A DNA stretch of 34,006 bases from Streptomyces durbertensis (GTDB lineage: Bacteria; Actinomycetota; Actinomycetes; Streptomycetales; Streptomycetaceae): contig NZ_WMLF01000009.1 of NCBI RefSeq assembly GCF_014156695.1, positions 1 to 34,006 on the forward strand, read 5' to 3'. Of the stretch, positions 23,315 to 31,527 are shown one piece after another (positions within the stretch are counted from its first letter, which is position 1; each line of letters opens with the position of its first letter). Under the pieces are notes generated by a model. That model saw only the letters and a list, made by a program, of their open reading frames with translations, searched no databases and was not told the origin of the DNA. The position numbers and the translations under genes are program-made.

Positions 23315-25882
23315 TCAGCCGCGGTCGGCGGCCTGCGCCCGCAGGGCCCGCTCGACACCGGAGCGGGACTCGGTGACCAGCCGGCGCAGCGCGGCGTTGC
23401 CCTCGCCCTGCTCGGCCAGCCAGCGGTCGGTCGCCTCCAGCGTCTCCCGGGACACCTGGAGCGCCGGGTAGAGGCCGACGGCGATCTGCTGGGCCATCTC
23501 GTGGCTGCGCGACTCCCACACCCCGCGCAGGGCGGTGAAGTAGCGGTCGGTGTACGACGCCAGCAGCTCCCGCTGGTCCGGCTGGACAAAGCCGGCGATG
23601 ACCGCCTCCTGCACGGCGTTCGGCAGCTTGTCCGCCTCCACGACCTGCGCCCACGCCTCGGCCTTCGCCTCGGCGGTGGGGCGCGCGGCCCGCGCGGTGG
23701 CGGCGTGCCGCTCACCCGCCGACGTGGGGTCGCGACGAAGCTCGGCGCTGATCTCGGCCTCACCGGCCCGGCCGGTGGCGGCCAGCCGCTGCAGCAGCGC
23801 CCACCGCAGCTCGGTGTCCACGGCCAGCCCCTCGAGGGTGACGCCGCCGTCCAGCAGGCCGGCCAGCAGGTCCAGCTGACCGTCCGTGCGGGCGGTGGCG
23901 GCCAGCGCCCTGGCCCAGGCGAGCTGGTGGTCCGAGCCCGGCTCCGCGGCCCGCAGGTGCTGTTCGGCGGCCTCGCTCCAGCGGGCCAGGCCCTCGGCGC
24001 GCCACTCCGGCGCCGCGTACAGCTCCAGCGCCAGCTTCACCTGGCGGTGGAGGCTCTGCACGACGCCGATGTCGCTCTCCCGGCCGATGCCGGAGAGCAC
24101 CAGCTCCAGGTAGTCGCGGGTGGCCAGCTCGCCGTCCCGGGTCATGTCCCACGCCGAGGCCCAGCACAGGGCGCGCGGCAGCGACTCCACGAAGCCGCCC
24201 AGGTGCTCGGTGACCACTGCCAGCGACCGCTCGTCGAGCCGCACCTTGGCGTAGGAGAGGTCGTCGTCGTTGAGCAGCACGACCGCCGGGCGCGCCCGGC
24301 CGACCAGCTCCGGTACCTCGGTCAGCTCGCCGTCCACGTCCAGCTCGATCCGGTCGGTCCGGGTGAGCCGTCCGTCGGCCAGCTCGTACAGGCCGATCGC
24401 GATGCGGTGCGGGCGCAGCGTCGGGGAGCCCTTGGCGCCCTCGGGCAGCTCCGGCGCCTCCTGCCGGACGCCGAAGGAGGTGATCACACCGCTGTCGTCG
24501 GTGCTGATCTCCGGGCGCAGCACGTTGATGCCGGCGGTCTCCAGCCACGCCTTCGACCAGGCGGACAGGTCGCGGCCGGAGGTCTCCTCCAGCGCGCCGA
24601 GCAGGTCGGTGAGCCGGGTGTTGCCCCAGGCGTGCCGCTTGAAGTAGGCCTGCACGCCGCGGAAGAACTCGTCCTCCCCGACGTACGCGACCAACTGCTT
24701 GAGGACCGAGGCGCCCTTGGCGTAGGTGATCCCGTCGAAGTTGACCAGGACGTCGTCCAGGTCGCGGATCTCCGCCATGATCGGGTGCGTCGAGGGCAGC
24801 TGGTCCTGCCGGTAGGCCCAGGTCTTCATCTGGTTGGCGAAGCTGGTCCAGGCGTGCGGCCAGCGGCTGCCCGGCGCGGACGCCTGGCAGGCGATGGAGG
24901 TGTAGGTGGCGAACGACTCGTTCAGCCACAGGTCGTTCCACCACTCCATGGTGACCAGGTCGCCGAACCACATGTGGGCCAGCTCGTGGAGGATCGTCTC
25001 GGCCCGGGTCTCGTAGGCCGCGTCGGTCACCTTGGAGCGGAACACGTACTGGTCGCGGATGGTGACCGCGCCCGCGTTCTCCATCGCGCCGGCGTTGAAC
25101 TCCGGCACGAAGAGCTGGTCGTACTTCTCGAACGGGTAGAGGAAGTCGAACTTCTCCTCGAACCAGTCGAAGCCCTGCCGGGTGACCTCGAAGATGGCGT
25201 CCGCGTCGAGGAACTCCGCCAGCGAGGGCCGGCAGTAGACGCCCAGCGGTACCGTGCGGCCGCCGTCCGCGGACCGCCAGTTGCTGTGCACGGCGTGGTA
25301 GGGGCCGACGATCAGCGCGGTGATGTAGCTGGAGATGCGCGGCGTCGGCGCGAACTCCCAGCGGTTGCCGGACGGTTCGGGCGTCGGCGAGTTGGAGATC
25401 ACCGTCCAGCCCTCGGGTGCGGTCACGGTGAAGGCGAACGTCGCCTTGAGGTCCGGCTGCTCGAAGGAGGCGAACACCCGGCGGGCGTCCGGTACCTCGA
25501 ACTGGGTGTACAGGTAGGCCTGCTGGTCGACGGGGTCGACAAAGCGGTGCAGGCCCTCACCGGTGTTGGTGTAGGCGCAGTCCGCCACCACCAGCAGCTC
25601 GTTCGCGCCGGCCACCAGGCCGGGCAGGCTGATCCGGGAGTCGGCGAAGACACGCGCCACGTCCAGCGCTTCGCCGTTGAGCGTGACCTCGTGCACGGTC
25701 GGCGCGACCAGGTCGACGAAGCTCTCCCCGGCCTCCCGCGCCTGGAACCGCACCCGGGTCACCGAGCGGAAGGTGCCGCCCTCCTGAGCCCCGGAGAGGT
25801 CCAGCTCGATCTCGTACGCGTCGACCTCGAGCAGACGCGCGCGCTCGCGCGCCTCGTCGCGAGTCAGATTCGTGCCAGGCAC
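23315..25882 (-). CDS. pepN: Aminopeptidase N (M1 metallopeptidase), copy 1
   Basis: Zinc aminopeptidase of 855 aa, the usual length for actinobacterial PepN; it removes N-terminal residues from peptides in the cytoplasm and has no signal peptide. The GTG start at 25882 gives the conserved MPGTNLTRDEARERA. The exopeptidase motif GAMEN is at 265-269. The zinc site HELAH (His299, His303) with Glu322 (DLWLNESFATY) and the catalytic Glu300 are intact. The C-terminal half is the helical ERAP1-like domain. A close paralogue lies 1.3 kb upstream on the same strand (27197-29809), with an AbiEi/DUF559-type gene between them. Both copies keep all catalytic residues. Confidence 0.96.
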   Translation of the reverse strand: MPGTNLTRDEARERARLLEVDAYEIELDLSGAQEGGTFRSVTRVRFQAREAGESFVDLVAPTVHEVTLNGEALDVARVFADSRISLPGLVAGANELLVVADCAYTNTGEGLHRFVDPVDQQAYLYTQFEVPDARRVFASFEQPDLKATFAFTVTAPEGWTVISNSPTPEPSGNRWEFAPTPRISSYITALIVGPYHAVHSNWRSADGGRTVPLGVYCRPSLAEFLDADAIFEVTRQGFDWFEEKFDFLYPFEKYDQLFVPEFNAGAMENAGAVTIRDQYVFRSKVTDAAYETRAETILHELAHMWFGDLVTMEWWNDLWLNESFATYTSIACQASAPGSRWPHAWTSFANQMKTWAYRQDQLPSTHPIMAEIRDLDDVLVNFDGITYAKGASVLKQLVAYVGEDEFFRGVQAYFKRHAWGNTRLTDLLGALEETSGRDLSAWSKAWLETAGINVLRPEISTDDSGVITSFGVRQEAPELPEGAKGSPTLRPHRIAIGLYELADGRLTRTDRIELDVDGELTEVPELVGRARPAVVLLNDDDLSYAKVRLDERSLAVVTEHLGGFVESLPRALCWASAWDMTRDGELATRDYLELVLSGIGRESDIGVVQSLHRQVKLALELYAAPEWRAEGLARWSEAAEQHLRAAEPGSDHQLAWARALAATARTDGQLDLLAGLLDGGVTLEGLAVDTELRWALLQRLAATGRAGEAEISAELRRDPTSAGERHAATARAARPTAEAKAEAWAQVVEADKLPNAVQEAVIAGFVQPDQRELLASYTDRYFTALRGVWESRSHEMAQQIAVGLYPALQVSRETLEATDRWLAEQGEGNAALRRLVTESRSGVERALRAQAADRG

Positions 25883-25955
25883 CTGGGATTCTCCATCCTG
25901 TCGTCATCGGCCGGCGGTGCCGCCATCCTTCCACGCCGCCGCGGGACGAGTGTTC

Positions 25956-26969
25956 TCACCTGGGCTGGACGAGCAGGTAGGTCGCCGGCGGGCGGTCGTC
26001 GGCGGTCATCAGCGCCGTGCGCAGCAGCGACAGCAGGTCGTGCGGGCTGTCCCGCAGCCGCTCCGGCGTGGGGCTGACGACGGTCACCCCCAGCTTGGCC
26101 AGCGTCTCCCGCTGCCGGGCCCGGCCCGGCCACAGCGCCGGCGTCGCGGCCGGGCGCTGGTGCGCCCGTGAGTCGATCTCCACGGCGACGCCCTGCTCGG
26201 GCCAGTAGGCGTCCAGCACCGCCAGCCGCGGCCCTCCGGGCTGCCGCAGCTCCACGTTCCAGCACGGGTCGGGCAGCCCGCCCTCGGCGACCAGCCGGTA
26301 CAGCCGGGACTCGGCGAGCGCCCGGCCCTCCGCGAGCAGCGTGTCCACCGCGTCCACCACCTGCGGGCGGGACAGCAACCGGGCGCGACCCAGCTCCCGC
26401 ACGATGGCGTGCGCCTCGCAGTGCCCGTCCCGCACGGTCTCCGTCAGCATCCGCCGGACCTCGTCGGGATCGGTGAGCCGGCCCACCGCGTCGGCCAGCG
26501 CCCGGGCCACCGGGGCCACCGCCACACCGTGCAGGTCCACCGCGTTCGGCAGGCTGTGGGTGCGCAGCACCCGCGCCCAGCCCGTCGACCGGGGCCGGCG
26601 CGCCCGCGGCACCAGCACGTCGATCTCCGCGAGGTCGGCGATCCTCGGCACACAGCGGAACCCGTGCAGCGCCAGCGCCGCGAGCCCGCTCACTATCGGA
26701 CGCGCCTCCGCCGAGGGAGGCGTACAGGCGTGGGTCCCGGCCGCGTACAGGAGCACGGCGCGCAACCGCTCCTCGTCCGTCGGGCGGCCGGGGTGCAGCA
26801 GGAACACCCCGGGCAGCGGCGTCTGCCAGGGACCGCCGGGACGGCAGCGGCCCTTCGCGACGGCGGCGGAGACGCCCTGCGCGCGGAGTCCGGCCGTGGT
26901 GACGACCCGGCGCGAGACGTCCGAGAGGTGGCTCAACGGCCGGGGGGAGAGCGGGGTTTCTTGGGTCAT
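25956..26969 (-). CDS. Orphan AbiEi-like / DUF559 (PD-(D/E)XK fold) protein
   Basis: Protein of 337 aa; the ATG at 26969 has GAAGGG upstream. The N-terminal half resembles the AbiEi antitoxin layout: a winged-helix-like part with RRVVTTAGLRAQGVSAAVAK and a CRPGGPWQTPLPGVFLLHPG strand, then an ALALHGFR region. The C-terminal third has the DUF559/very-short-patch-like nuclease pattern: Glu in ALAESRLYRLVAEGG, Asp in LAVLDAYWPEQ and VAVEIDSRAHQ. Single genes of this two-part type are frequent in actinobacteria and usually lack an adjacent AbiEii toxin; none is present here. Nuclease or repressor activity is inferred only. It sits between two pepN paralogues on the same strand. Confidence 0.75.
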   Translation of the reverse strand: MTQETPLSPRPLSHLSDVSRRVVTTAGLRAQGVSAAVAKGRCRPGGPWQTPLPGVFLLHPGRPTDEERLRAVLLYAAGTHACTPPSAEARPIVSGLAALALHGFRCVPRIADLAEIDVLVPRARRPRSTGWARVLRTHSLPNAVDLHGVAVAPVARALADAVGRLTDPDEVRRMLTETVRDGHCEAHAIVRELGRARLLSRPQVVDAVDTLLAEGRALAESRLYRLVAEGGLPDPCWNVELRQPGGPRLAVLDAYWPEQGVAVEIDSRAHQRPAATPALWPGRARQRETLAKLGVTVVSPTPERLRDSPHDLLSLLRTALMTADDRPPATYLLVQPR

Positions 26970-27121
26970 GACCCTTCGATGCCCGGTCCCGGGGCGGCCT
27001 CCAACCGGCTGTTACACAGCTGTCGGCAAATCCGGACCCCGCTGTCCTCAAGTCCGGAATGTCCCGCACGACCGTACGAACCGGACACCGGTGTGCGGGC
27101 GGTGCGGGCCCGGAAACGCCG

Positions 27122-27162
27122 CCCGGCCCCCCGAACACGCGGACGGCGTTCGGAAGGCCGGG
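27122..27162 (-). terminator. Hairpin downstream of second pepN
   Basis: CCCGGCC pairs with GGCCGGG, with an inner CGAAC/GTTCG stem, 34 bp after the pepN copy 2 stop. It probably separates that gene from the DUF559 gene. Confidence 0.5.
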
Positions 27163-27196
27163 GGAAGGCCAGGGCAGAGCGGCGAGGAGCGGGGCG

Positions 27197-29809
27197 TCAG
27201 CCGGCCACCGCGTCCCGCGCCTGGGCGCGCAGCGCGCGGGCCAGGTCGTCACGGGCCTCCAGCACCAGCCGGCGCAGCGCCGGCGCCGCGCGCCCCTCGG
27301 TCTCCGCCAGCCACGCGTCGGTCGCGGCCAGCGTGCGCTCGTCACCCTGGAGCATCGGGAACAGCCCGCGCACGATCGCCATGGCGATCTCGATCGACCG
27401 CTCCTCCCAGACGCGTTCGAGCACCGTGAAGTACGTCGACGCGTACGGCGCCAGCAGCTCCCGCTGCGCCGGCTGGTCGAACCCGGCGATCGTCGCCTCG
27501 ACCAGCGCGTTCGACAGCCGGTCGGACTCCACGACCGCCTCCCACGCCTCCGCCTTGACCTCCGCCGACGGCCGGGACGCCAGCGCGCGCACCTGGTGCC
27601 GCTTGCCGGAGGCGGTGTCGTCCCGCAGCAGCTCGGCGGCGACCTCGCTCTCACCGGCCGCGCCCTCGGCGACCAGCGCCGCCAGGAACGTCCAGCGCAG
27701 CTCCTGGTCGACGTCCAGACCGGCGACGCTCGTGGTGCCCGCCAGCAGCTCCCGCAGCAGCGCGAAGTCCTCCGCCCGGCAGGCGACGGCGGCCAGGAAC
27801 CTGGCCCACGCCAGCTGGTGCCCGCTGCCCGGCTCGGCCGCCCGCAGCTCCCGCTCGGCGCCTTCGGCGAGCAGGTCGCCGGCCGCCCGCCGGTGCCCGG
27901 GGACCACGTAGTGGGTGATCGCCGAGCGTGCCCAGGCGTGCAGCATCTGGAGCACGCCGACGTCCGACTCGCGGCCGCCGAAGCGCAGCACCAGGGCGAG
28001 GAAGTCGCGGGCCGGGAGCAGCCCGTCCCTGGTCAGGTTCCACACCGCCGACCAGCACAGGGCGCGGGCCAGCGGGTCCTCGATCGCGCCGAGGTGCTCC
28101 CGCAGGGTCGCCAGCGACCGCTCGTCGAGCCGCGTCTTGGCGTAGGTGAGGTCGTCGTCGTTGACCAGCACCAGCTCGGGCGCGGTCTCGCCGACGAGTT
28201 CGGGGACGACCGTGCGCTCACCGACGACGTCGGTCTCGGCACGGGCGTACCGCACCAGCGGGCCGTCCGGCGTCTCGCGGCGGTACAGCCCGATCGCCAC
28301 CCGGTGCGGGCGCAGCACCGAGCTGGCGCCGGCGGTCTCCTCGGCGGCCTGGAGCACCGCCAGCTCACCGAGCCGCCCGTCCTCGCCGATCCGCACCGAG
28401 GGGGTGAGGGTGTTGACGCCCGCCGTCTGCAACCAGGCGCCCGCCCACTCGGCCATGTCCCGGCCCGAGGTCTCGGCGAGCACCGACAGCAGGTCGGCCA
28501 GGCGCGTGTTGCCCCAGGCGTGCCGCTTGAAGTAGCGCCGGGCGCCCTCCAGGAAGGCGTCCTGCCCGACGTAGGCCACCAGTTGCTTGAGCACCGAGGC
28601 GCCCTTGGCGTAGGTGATCCCGTCGAAGTTCAGCTTGGCCGCCTCCAGGTCCGGGATGTCGGCGGTCACCGGGTGCGTGGAGGGCATCTGGTCGGCGCGG
28701 TACGCCCACGCCTTGCGGCGGTTGGCGAAGGTGACCCAGCCGCTGGTGAAACGGGTCGCGCCGACCTGCGAGAAGGTGCCCATGAAGTCCGCGAAGGACT
28801 CCTTCAGCCACAGGTCGTCCCACCACTCCATGGTGACCAGGTCGCCGAACCACATGTGCGCCATCTCGTGCAGGATGACGTTCGCCCGGGCCTCGTAGGA
28901 CGCCTGCGTCACCTTGCCGCGGAAGACGTACTCCTCCCGGAACGTCACCAGTCCGGGGTTCTCCATCGCGCCCAGGTTGTACTCGGGGACAAACGCCTGG
29001 TCGTACTTGCCGAACGGGTACGGGAAGTCGAAGTGGTCGTGGAAGAAGTCCAGGCCCTGCTTGGTGATCAGGAAGACGTCCTCCGGGTCGAAGTGCCGGG
29101 CCAGCCCCTTGCGGCAGAGCACGCCGAGCGGGATCTCCAGCGTGCCGCCGTCCGGCAGCGTCCGCTTGTAGCTGTCGGTGACGTGGTGGTACGGGCCGGC
29201 CAGCACGGCGGTGATGTACGTCGAGATCGGCTTGGTGGGCGCGAACCGCCACCGCGCCAGGGAGTCCGCCAACGGCTCGGGCTCGCCGACCCGGTCGGAA
29301 TTGCTCAGCACCGTCCACCCGGCCGGCGCGACCACGGTGAACGTGAACGGCGCCTTCAGGTCGGGCTGCTCGAAGTTGGCGAAGACGCGGCGCGCGTCGG
29401 CCGGTTCGTACTGCGTGTAGAGGTAGGTCTCGCCGTCCTCCGGGTCGACGAAGTGGTGCAGACCCTCACCCGTGCGGCTGAAGGCGCAGCGCGCGTCGAC
29501 CGTCAGCTCGTTGACGGCCGCCAGGCCCTCCAGCCGGATCCGGGCGCCGTCGAAGACCCGGTCGACGTTCAGCGACTCGCCGTTGAGCGTCACCGAGTGC
29601 ACGTGCGGAGCCACCAGGTCGACGAAGGTCGAGGCGCCCGGCAGCGCGCTGCGGAACCGGATGGTGGTGGTCGACCGGAAGGTGCGGGGACCCTCCTCCG
29701 GCGGCGGCGCCACCGCTGTGCGCAGGTCCAGAACGACCTCGTACCCGTCCACGGTCAGGAGCTTCGCCCTCTCGTGGGCCTCGTCACGGGTCAGGTTCTC
29801 TGCGGGCAC
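27197..29809 (-). CDS. pepN: Aminopeptidase N (M1 metallopeptidase), copy 2
   Basis: Cytoplasmic zinc aminopeptidase of 870 aa. The GTG at 29809, with GAGGAG 7 nt before it, gives MPAENLTRDEAHERA; in-frame extension to 30283 is not protein-like and would overlap the divergent gene. GAMEN is at 280-284. The zinc site is HEMAH (His314, His318) with Glu337 (DLWLKESFADF) and catalytic Glu315. The C-terminal helical domain parallels copy 1 but differs in many residues, so the duplication is not recent. It is transcribed divergently from the Rv2466c-like gene. Confidence 0.96.
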   Translation of the reverse strand: MPAENLTRDEAHERAKLLTVDGYEVVLDLRTAVAPPPEEGPRTFRSTTTIRFRSALPGASTFVDLVAPHVHSVTLNGESLNVDRVFDGARIRLEGLAAVNELTVDARCAFSRTGEGLHHFVDPEDGETYLYTQYEPADARRVFANFEQPDLKAPFTFTVVAPAGWTVLSNSDRVGEPEPLADSLARWRFAPTKPISTYITAVLAGPYHHVTDSYKRTLPDGGTLEIPLGVLCRKGLARHFDPEDVFLITKQGLDFFHDHFDFPYPFGKYDQAFVPEYNLGAMENPGLVTFREEYVFRGKVTQASYEARANVILHEMAHMWFGDLVTMEWWDDLWLKESFADFMGTFSQVGATRFTSGWVTFANRRKAWAYRADQMPSTHPVTADIPDLEAAKLNFDGITYAKGASVLKQLVAYVGQDAFLEGARRYFKRHAWGNTRLADLLSVLAETSGRDMAEWAGAWLQTAGVNTLTPSVRIGEDGRLGELAVLQAAEETAGASSVLRPHRVAIGLYRRETPDGPLVRYARAETDVVGERTVVPELVGETAPELVLVNDDDLTYAKTRLDERSLATLREHLGAIEDPLARALCWSAVWNLTRDGLLPARDFLALVLRFGGRESDVGVLQMLHAWARSAITHYVVPGHRRAAGDLLAEGAERELRAAEPGSGHQLAWARFLAAVACRAEDFALLRELLAGTTSVAGLDVDQELRWTFLAALVAEGAAGESEVAAELLRDDTASGKRHQVRALASRPSAEVKAEAWEAVVESDRLSNALVEATIAGFDQPAQRELLAPYASTYFTVLERVWEERSIEIAMAIVRGLFPMLQGDERTLAATDAWLAETEGRAAPALRRLVLEARDDLARALRAQARDAVAG

Positions 29810-29913
29810 AACGCGACTCCTCGTCTCGCATAGCGAACAATCGGGCCCCAGCATGTCATGGCGTCCCCGCCGCCAGGAGGGGGTCCCGGAGCGGCCCGGG
29901 CGCGCCGTCGGCG

Positions 29914-29939
29914 GGAATGGCCGCCCGGTGGTAGGTGTT
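29914..29939 (+). promoter_or_regulatory. SigR-type promoter, GGAAT-N18-GTT
   Basis: GGAAT (29914-29918) and GTT (29937-29939) are separated by exactly 18 bp, the consensus for the thiol-stress sigma factor SigR. It precedes a mycothiol-linked oxidoreductase gene, a class controlled by SigR in Streptomyces and by SigH in M. tuberculosis. Confidence 0.8.
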
Positions 29940-29995
29940 TCCCCTGATACCACGCCGCCGTCGTGGCGTGATGTGCTGCCCAGTGAGGAGTGGAC

Positions 29996-30625
29996 GTGTC
30001 CGACAAGACCCCCGCCGACTTCTGGTTCGACCCGCTGTGTCCGTGGGCGTGGCTGACCTCGCGCTGGATGCTGGAGGTGGAGCGGGTCAGGCCGGTCGAG
30101 GTGCGATGGCACGTGATGAGCCTGTCCGTGCTCAACGAGAACAAGCTCGACGAGATCCCCGAGCGCTACCGCGAGCTGATGAAGACGGCCTGGGGCCCGG
30201 TCCGGGTCTGCGTCGCCGCCGAGGAGAAGTACGGCAGCGAGGTGCTCGGCCGCCTCTACACGGCCATCGGCACCCGCTTCCACAACGGCGGCGAGGAGCA
30301 GAACGCCGAGACGCTTCGCGCCGCGCTCACCGACGCCGGCCTCTCACCCGACCTGGCCGACGCCATGCGCTCCACCGAGTACGACGAGCGGCTGCGCGAG
30401 TCCCACCGCGAGGGCATCGACCTCGTCGGCCAGGACGTCGGCACACCGGTGATCGCCGTGCCGGGCGCCGACGGCGAGCGCATCGCCTTCTTCGGCCCGG
30501 TTGTCACCCCGGCCCCCAAGGGCGAGGCCGCCGGCCGGCTGTGGGACGGCACGCTGCTCGTCGCCGGTACGCCGGGCTTCTACGAGATCAAGCGCACCAG
30601 GGACGCCGCCCCCTCGTTCGACTGA
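29996..30625 (+). CDS. DsbA-fold, Rv2466c-like mycothiol-dependent nitroreductase family protein
   Basis: Cytoplasmic thioredoxin-fold oxidoreductase of 209 aa, close in length and sequence to M. tuberculosis Rv2466c (207 aa). The second of two in-frame GTGs (29996) is preferred because AGGAG lies 5 nt before it. Family landmarks are DFWFDPLCPW, HVMSLSVLNENK, KTAWGPVRVCVAAE, VGQDVGTPVI and the C-terminal FYEIKRTRDAAPSFD. The active site reads Cys15-Pro-Trp-Ala18 rather than the CPWC of Rv2466c, so only the nucleophilic cysteine remains, consistent with a monothiol mycothiol mechanism. A SigR promoter precedes it, implying induction by thiol oxidation. Divergent from pepN copy 2. Confidence 0.9.
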   Translation: MSDKTPADFWFDPLCPWAWLTSRWMLEVERVRPVEVRWHVMSLSVLNENKLDEIPERYRELMKTAWGPVRVCVAAEEKYGSEVLGRLYTAIGTRFHNGGEEQNAETLRAALTDAGLSPDLADAMRSTEYDERLRESHREGIDLVGQDVGTPVIAVPGADGERIAFFGPVVTPAPKGEAAGRLWDGTLLVAGTPGFYEIKRTRDAAPSFD

Positions 30626-30643
30626 GTCCCTTGTCCGAGCACA

Positions 30644-30690
30644 CGGAAGGGGCTCGCACCCGGGGATTCCCCGGGCGCGAGCCCCTTCCG
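30644..30690. terminator. Bidirectional terminator between nitroreductase and sodF
   Basis: A 22-bp inverted repeat with one mismatch, beginning CGGAAGGGGCTCGC, around an ATT loop between convergent genes. Confidence 0.88.
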
Positions 30691-30733
30691 CATGCCGTGC
30701 GGGCCACCCCGTCCGATCCGGACGGGGGCCGGA

Positions 30734-31375
30734 TCACGGAGCCAGGATCAGCGAGTTGGCGCGCTCCTTGGCGGCGGTGTAACGGGCGGCGACGTCCTGC
30801 CAGTTGACCACACGCCACATCGCCTCGACGAAGTCCACCTTCTGGTTCCGGTACTGGAGGTAGAAGGCGTGCTCCCAGGCGTCGAACACCAGGATCGGCA
30901 CGGAGCCCTGGCCCACGTTGCCCTGGTGGTCGTAGACCTGTTCGACGATCAGCCGACCGCTGACCGGCTCGTACGCCAGCACGCCCCAGCCGGAGCCCTG
31001 CGTGGTGGCGGAGGCCTTGGTGAGCTGGGCCTTGAACTTCGCGAAGGAACCGAAGGACTCGGCGATGGCGTCGGCCAGCTCGCCCGTCCCGTCCTTCTCC
31101 AGCGGCTCGCCGCCGCCGTCACCGGTCATGTTCTGCCAGTAGATGGAGTGCAGAATGTGACCGGAGAGGTGGAACGCGAGGTTCTTCTCCAGGCCGTTGA
31201 TGGAGCCCCAGTTGTCCTTGTCCCGGGCCTCCTCGAGCTGCTCCAGCGTGTCGTTCGCACCCTTCACGTACGCCGCGTGGTGCTTGTCGTGGTGCAGCTC
31301 GATGATCTCGCCCGTGATGACCGGCTCCAGCGCGGAGTAGTCGTACGGGAGTTCCGGCAGAGTGTAGACGGCCAT
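30734..31375 (-). CDS. sodF: Iron (Fe-Zn) superoxide dismutase SodF
   Basis: Cytoplasmic superoxide dismutase of 213 aa. The ATG at 31375 gives [18 protein letters not shown], with GAGGGGA upstream. The metal ligands fall in the standard places: [12 protein letters not shown], then [15 protein letters not shown], and C-terminal [26 protein letters not shown] is also typical. Streptomyces SodF is an Fe-Zn enzyme repressed by the nickel sensor Nur when nickel allows the Ni-enzyme SodN to work. A Nur-box-like site lies about 26 bp upstream of the start, consistent with this. Which of the SodF paralogues it is cannot be told from sequence alone; the context suggests the core sodF1. Confidence 0.97.
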   Translation of the reverse strand: MAVYTLPELPYDYSALEPVITGEIIELHHDKHHAAYVKGANDTLEQLEEARDKDNWGSINGLEKNLAFHLSGHILHSIYWQNMTGDGGGEPLEKDGTGELADAIAESFGSFAKFKAQLTKASATTQGSGWGVLAYEPVSGRLIVEQVYDHQGNVGQGSVPILVFDAWEHAFYLQYRNQKVDFVEAMWRVVNWQDVAARYTAAKERANSLILAP

Positions 31376-31400
31376 GCGCTTAGTTCCCCTCCGAACGTCA

Positions 31401-31417
31401 ATGCACATCGCTTGCAG
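31401..31417 (-). promoter_or_regulatory. Nur-box-like site in the sodF promoter
   Basis: On the sodF strand the site reads CTGCAA-N5-GTGCAT, matching the Nur consensus (tTGCaA-N5-ttGCAA) at the TGCA cores and spacing. A TAACGT -10 (31422-31427) lies just upstream, so the box covers the predicted start point, as expected for nickel-dependent repression. Confidence 0.6.
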
Positions 31418-31449
31418 GGCGACGTTATCAGCCGGAACGGAACGCCGAA

Positions 31450-31480
31450 CGGGGCGACCCCACCGTAGGGGGCCACCCCG
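31450..31480 (-). terminator. Terminator of the APC permease gene
   Basis: A 12-bp stem that is fully paired only on the minus-strand RNA (two G-U pairs), with a 7-nt loop, 48 bp after the permease stop. The strand bias supports the assignment to the permease. Confidence 0.6.
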
Positions 31481-31527
31481 TCACCCGTATGGCCAGCGGC
31501 GCCTGACGGCCGCTCGGAAGCGCCGGT

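Noticed and set aside
27031-27058. Inverted repeat TCCGGAC-N14-GTCCGGA upstream of the DUF559 gene
   Set aside because: TCCGGA-type palindromes are frequent by chance in this base composition and nothing else marks it as an operator.
23258-29833. Plus-strand frames of more than 900 codons opposite both pepN genes
   Set aside because: Antisense shadows; the minus strand has intact M1 peptidase motifs.
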